Positions 5,938 through 7,338 of a DNA stretch of 7,338 nt are shown here, in pieces. Below the pieces are notes generated by a model that made no database searches, had not been told where the DNA came from, and saw nothing but the letters and a program-made list of their open reading frames with translations. This DNA comes from an uncultured Porphyromonadaceae bacterium (GTDB taxonomy: Bacteria; Bacteroidota; Bacteroidia; Bacteroidales; CAMTPD01). Where the stretch lies: positions 1 through 7,338 of the forward strand of contig CAMTPD010000061.1 of assembly GCA_947074265.1 (NCBI GenBank). The letters are read 5' to 3'. The translations under genes and the position numbers were made by a program. Numbering within the stretch: the stretch's first letter is position 1; every line of letters starts with the position of its first letter.

Positions 5938-7272
5938 ATGTTAAAACAACTAAGTGTCATATTTCTTTTTGCCGTAACGGAAGTATCCGAGATCGCCGCA
6001 CAACAAGCATGGTCGCTCGATCAATGCATCGGGTATGCGGTAGAGCAGTCGCCCGGCGTGCAAAAGCAAATGGTGCAAAAACGCATCTACGACCAGTATT
6101 ACAAAGAATCGGTTGCATCACTTTTTCCGTCGGTAACGGCCGGTACAAGTTTAAGTACTAGTTTTGGTCGTTCGATCAACCCTGCAACAAATACGTACGA
6201 AAATACCAGCAACTTGAACAACCCGTATCAACTGAGTGCATCGCTCCCTTTGTTTGACGGACTCAGCAGTTGGTACAACATTCGTTTTCGCGAGGCCGGA
6301 AAAGAACGTGGGCTTAAAGAGATCGAACGGGTTAAAGATCAATTAGCACTGGATGTAATGCAGGCATATTACGACGGTGTATATTATATGAAGTTGGTGC
6401 AGCTTGCCGAAGAGCAGCTTGTGCAAAGCCGACAAGAATTACTATTCACTTCGAAAAAAGAAGAACTGGGTCTTACCGCCGGTGCCGATATCGCGCAAAT
6501 GGAAGCAAAGGTTGCGGCCGATAGTTTCAACCTGGTTCGTCAAGAGAACTTTCAGCATTTGAGTATCATTCGTCTCAAAGAACTGATGAACTACCCGATG
6601 AACTCTACGCTCGAAATAGATACGGTTCTTGCCGATTTCATACCGCAAACGTCAATAAACAACCTGGAGGAAATAAAAGAAACAGCTTTAACAACGCTTC
6701 CCGAAGCCGAACAATCGAAGTTGTTGATCAAAGAAGCGAAATTGCAGCATAAAATGGCACAAGGTTCGTTGTTTCCATACATTTCTTTATCGGGCGGCAT
6801 CAGCACAAACTATTACGAGAACCTGAACGATAATACCGCAGACAAACGCGGCTTTTCATCGCAGTTCAAAAACAACCGGGGTGAATACGTTACCATCAAT
6901 TTGTCGTTTCCTCTTTTCAATAAGCTGAGCAACATCTCTCGCATCAAGCGTAGCAAATATCAATATACCATCTCGAAACTGGATCATCAGGCTACAATCA
7001 ATCGATTGGAAAAAGATATAGAACAAGCTGCAGCCGACCTTGCCGGAACGGGCAAAGAATACATCCAAGCTCAAAAACAAGCCTATGCTTTACAATTGGC
7101 TCACCGGGTAAACCGACGCAAGTATGAAGAGGGACTGATCAGTGTAATCGAACTTCAAACCTCGTCGAACCAATACTTGCAGGCCGAAGCCGACTTGGTT
7201 GCGAGTCGCATTCGCTATCTGCTCAAAGATAAGTTGGTAAGTTACTACCGCGGTATTCCGCTTATTCCGTAA
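5938..7272 (+). CDS. TolC-family outer-membrane efflux protein
   Basis: The 444-residue protein begins with a signal peptide (MLKQLSVIFLFAVTEVSEIAA, cleavage probable before QQAW; two acidic residues near its end are slightly unusual). It then shows the two repeated halves of outer-membrane efflux proteins. In the first, SLDQCIGYAVEQSPGV starts the long helices and YQLSASLPLFDGLSSW (97-112) marks the barrel strands. In the second, YVTINLSFPLFNKLSNI (317-333) is the matching barrel part and YEEGLISVIELQTSSNQYL (396-414) the helical part. Three copies should form the outer-membrane channel of a tripartite pump or type I exporter, joining a periplasmic adaptor and an inner-membrane transporter. 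Those partners are not in the window because the sequence ends 14 bases after the stop codon. No Shine-Dalgarno sequence is present. The sigma-54 promoter upstream implies activator-controlled expression. The substrate is unknown. Confidence 0.95.
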   Translation: MLKQLSVIFLFAVTEVSEIAAQQAWSLDQCIGYAVEQSPGVQKQMVQKRIYDQYYKESVASLFPSVTAGTSLSTSFGRSINPATNTYENTSNLNNPYQLSASLPLFDGLSSWYNIRFREAGKERGLKEIERVKDQLALDVMQAYYDGVYYMKLVQLAEEQLVQSRQELLFTSKKEELGLTAGADIAQMEAKVAADSFNLVRQENFQHLSIIRLKELMNYPMNSTLEIDTVLADFIPQTSINNLEEIKETALTTLPEAEQSKLLIKEAKLQHKMAQGSLFPYISLSGGISTNYYENLNDNTADKRGFSSQFKNNRGEYVTINLSFPLFNKLSNISRIKRSKYQYTISKLDHQATINRLEKDIEQAAADLAGTGKEYIQAQKQAYALQLAHRVNRRKYEEGLISVIELQTSSNQYLQAEADLVASRIRYLLKDKLVSYYRGIPLIP

Positions 7273-7286
7273 GTAACTTCACCTAT

Positions 7287-7338
7287 AGATCGGAAGAGCA
7301 CACGTCTGAACTCCAGTCACTCCGGAGAATCGCGTATG
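7287..7338 (+). other. Illumina TruSeq adapter and index (artefact at contig end)
   Basis: The 34 bases from 7287 to 7320 (beginning AGATCGGAAGAGC and ending CTCCAGTCAC) are the standard TruSeq index-read adapter. They are followed by TCCGGAGA (7321-7328), which I recognise as i7 index D702, and then ATCGCGTATG, one base different from the expected adapter continuation ATCTCGTATG. This stretch is not genomic. True sequence ends at about 7286, and no terminator or downstream gene of the tolC operon is visible. Confidence 0.97.

Overview
The window looks like a draft-assembly fragment from a Bacteroidota genome, probably order Bacteroidales. Supporting signs are moderately AT-rich DNA, start codons without Shine-Dalgarno sequences, TAnnTTTG-type -7 promoter boxes, and the protein families present: a porin of the phosphate-selective OprO/OprP type, a TolC-like outer-membrane factor, and an NtrC-type response regulator with the REC insertion and GAFTDA loop I associate with this phylum. 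The species cannot be named from the sequence.

From left to right: (1) 1-1123, minus strand, a membrane-bound sensor histidine kinase whose C-terminal end runs off the left edge. (2) 1128-2462, minus, a complete sigma-54-dependent response regulator of 444 residues, four bases upstream of the kinase. (3) 2463-2787, an intergenic stretch with a possible promoter for the regulator, an elaborate 100-bp palindromic cluster (2573-2672) and the porin's terminator. (4) 2788-3969, minus, the porin. (5) 3970-4433, an AT-rich intergenic stretch with a nested dyad in the porin leader and the terminator of the next gene. (6) 4434 to about 5804, minus, a protein with a glutamine-amidotransferase-like region and an HExxH metallopeptidase-like region, whose 5' end is suspect. 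(7) 5805-5937, a compact divergent control region. (8) 5938-7272, plus, tolC-like. (9) 7287-7338 is Illumina adapter plus index, not biological sequence, so the genome sequence ends at about 7286.

The most interesting point is a likely regulatory circuit. The tolC-like gene has a strong -24/-12 (sigma-54) promoter at 5859-5874. From about -120 to -80 relative to the predicted start lies a perfect 19-bp inverted repeat, which can also be read as two tandem 17-bp TGTC-N9-GACA dyads with centres 21 bp apart. This is where, and how, an NtrC-type activator would be expected to bind. Such an activator and its kinase are encoded in the same window. The simplest inference is that the two-component system switches on an efflux operon starting with the TolC-like protein; the pump genes expected downstream are cut off by the contig end. 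A promoter for the divergent peptidase-like gene lies between the putative activator sites and the sigma-54 promoter, so the two transcription units may be controlled together. I see no evidence for a wholly new defence or mobile system here.
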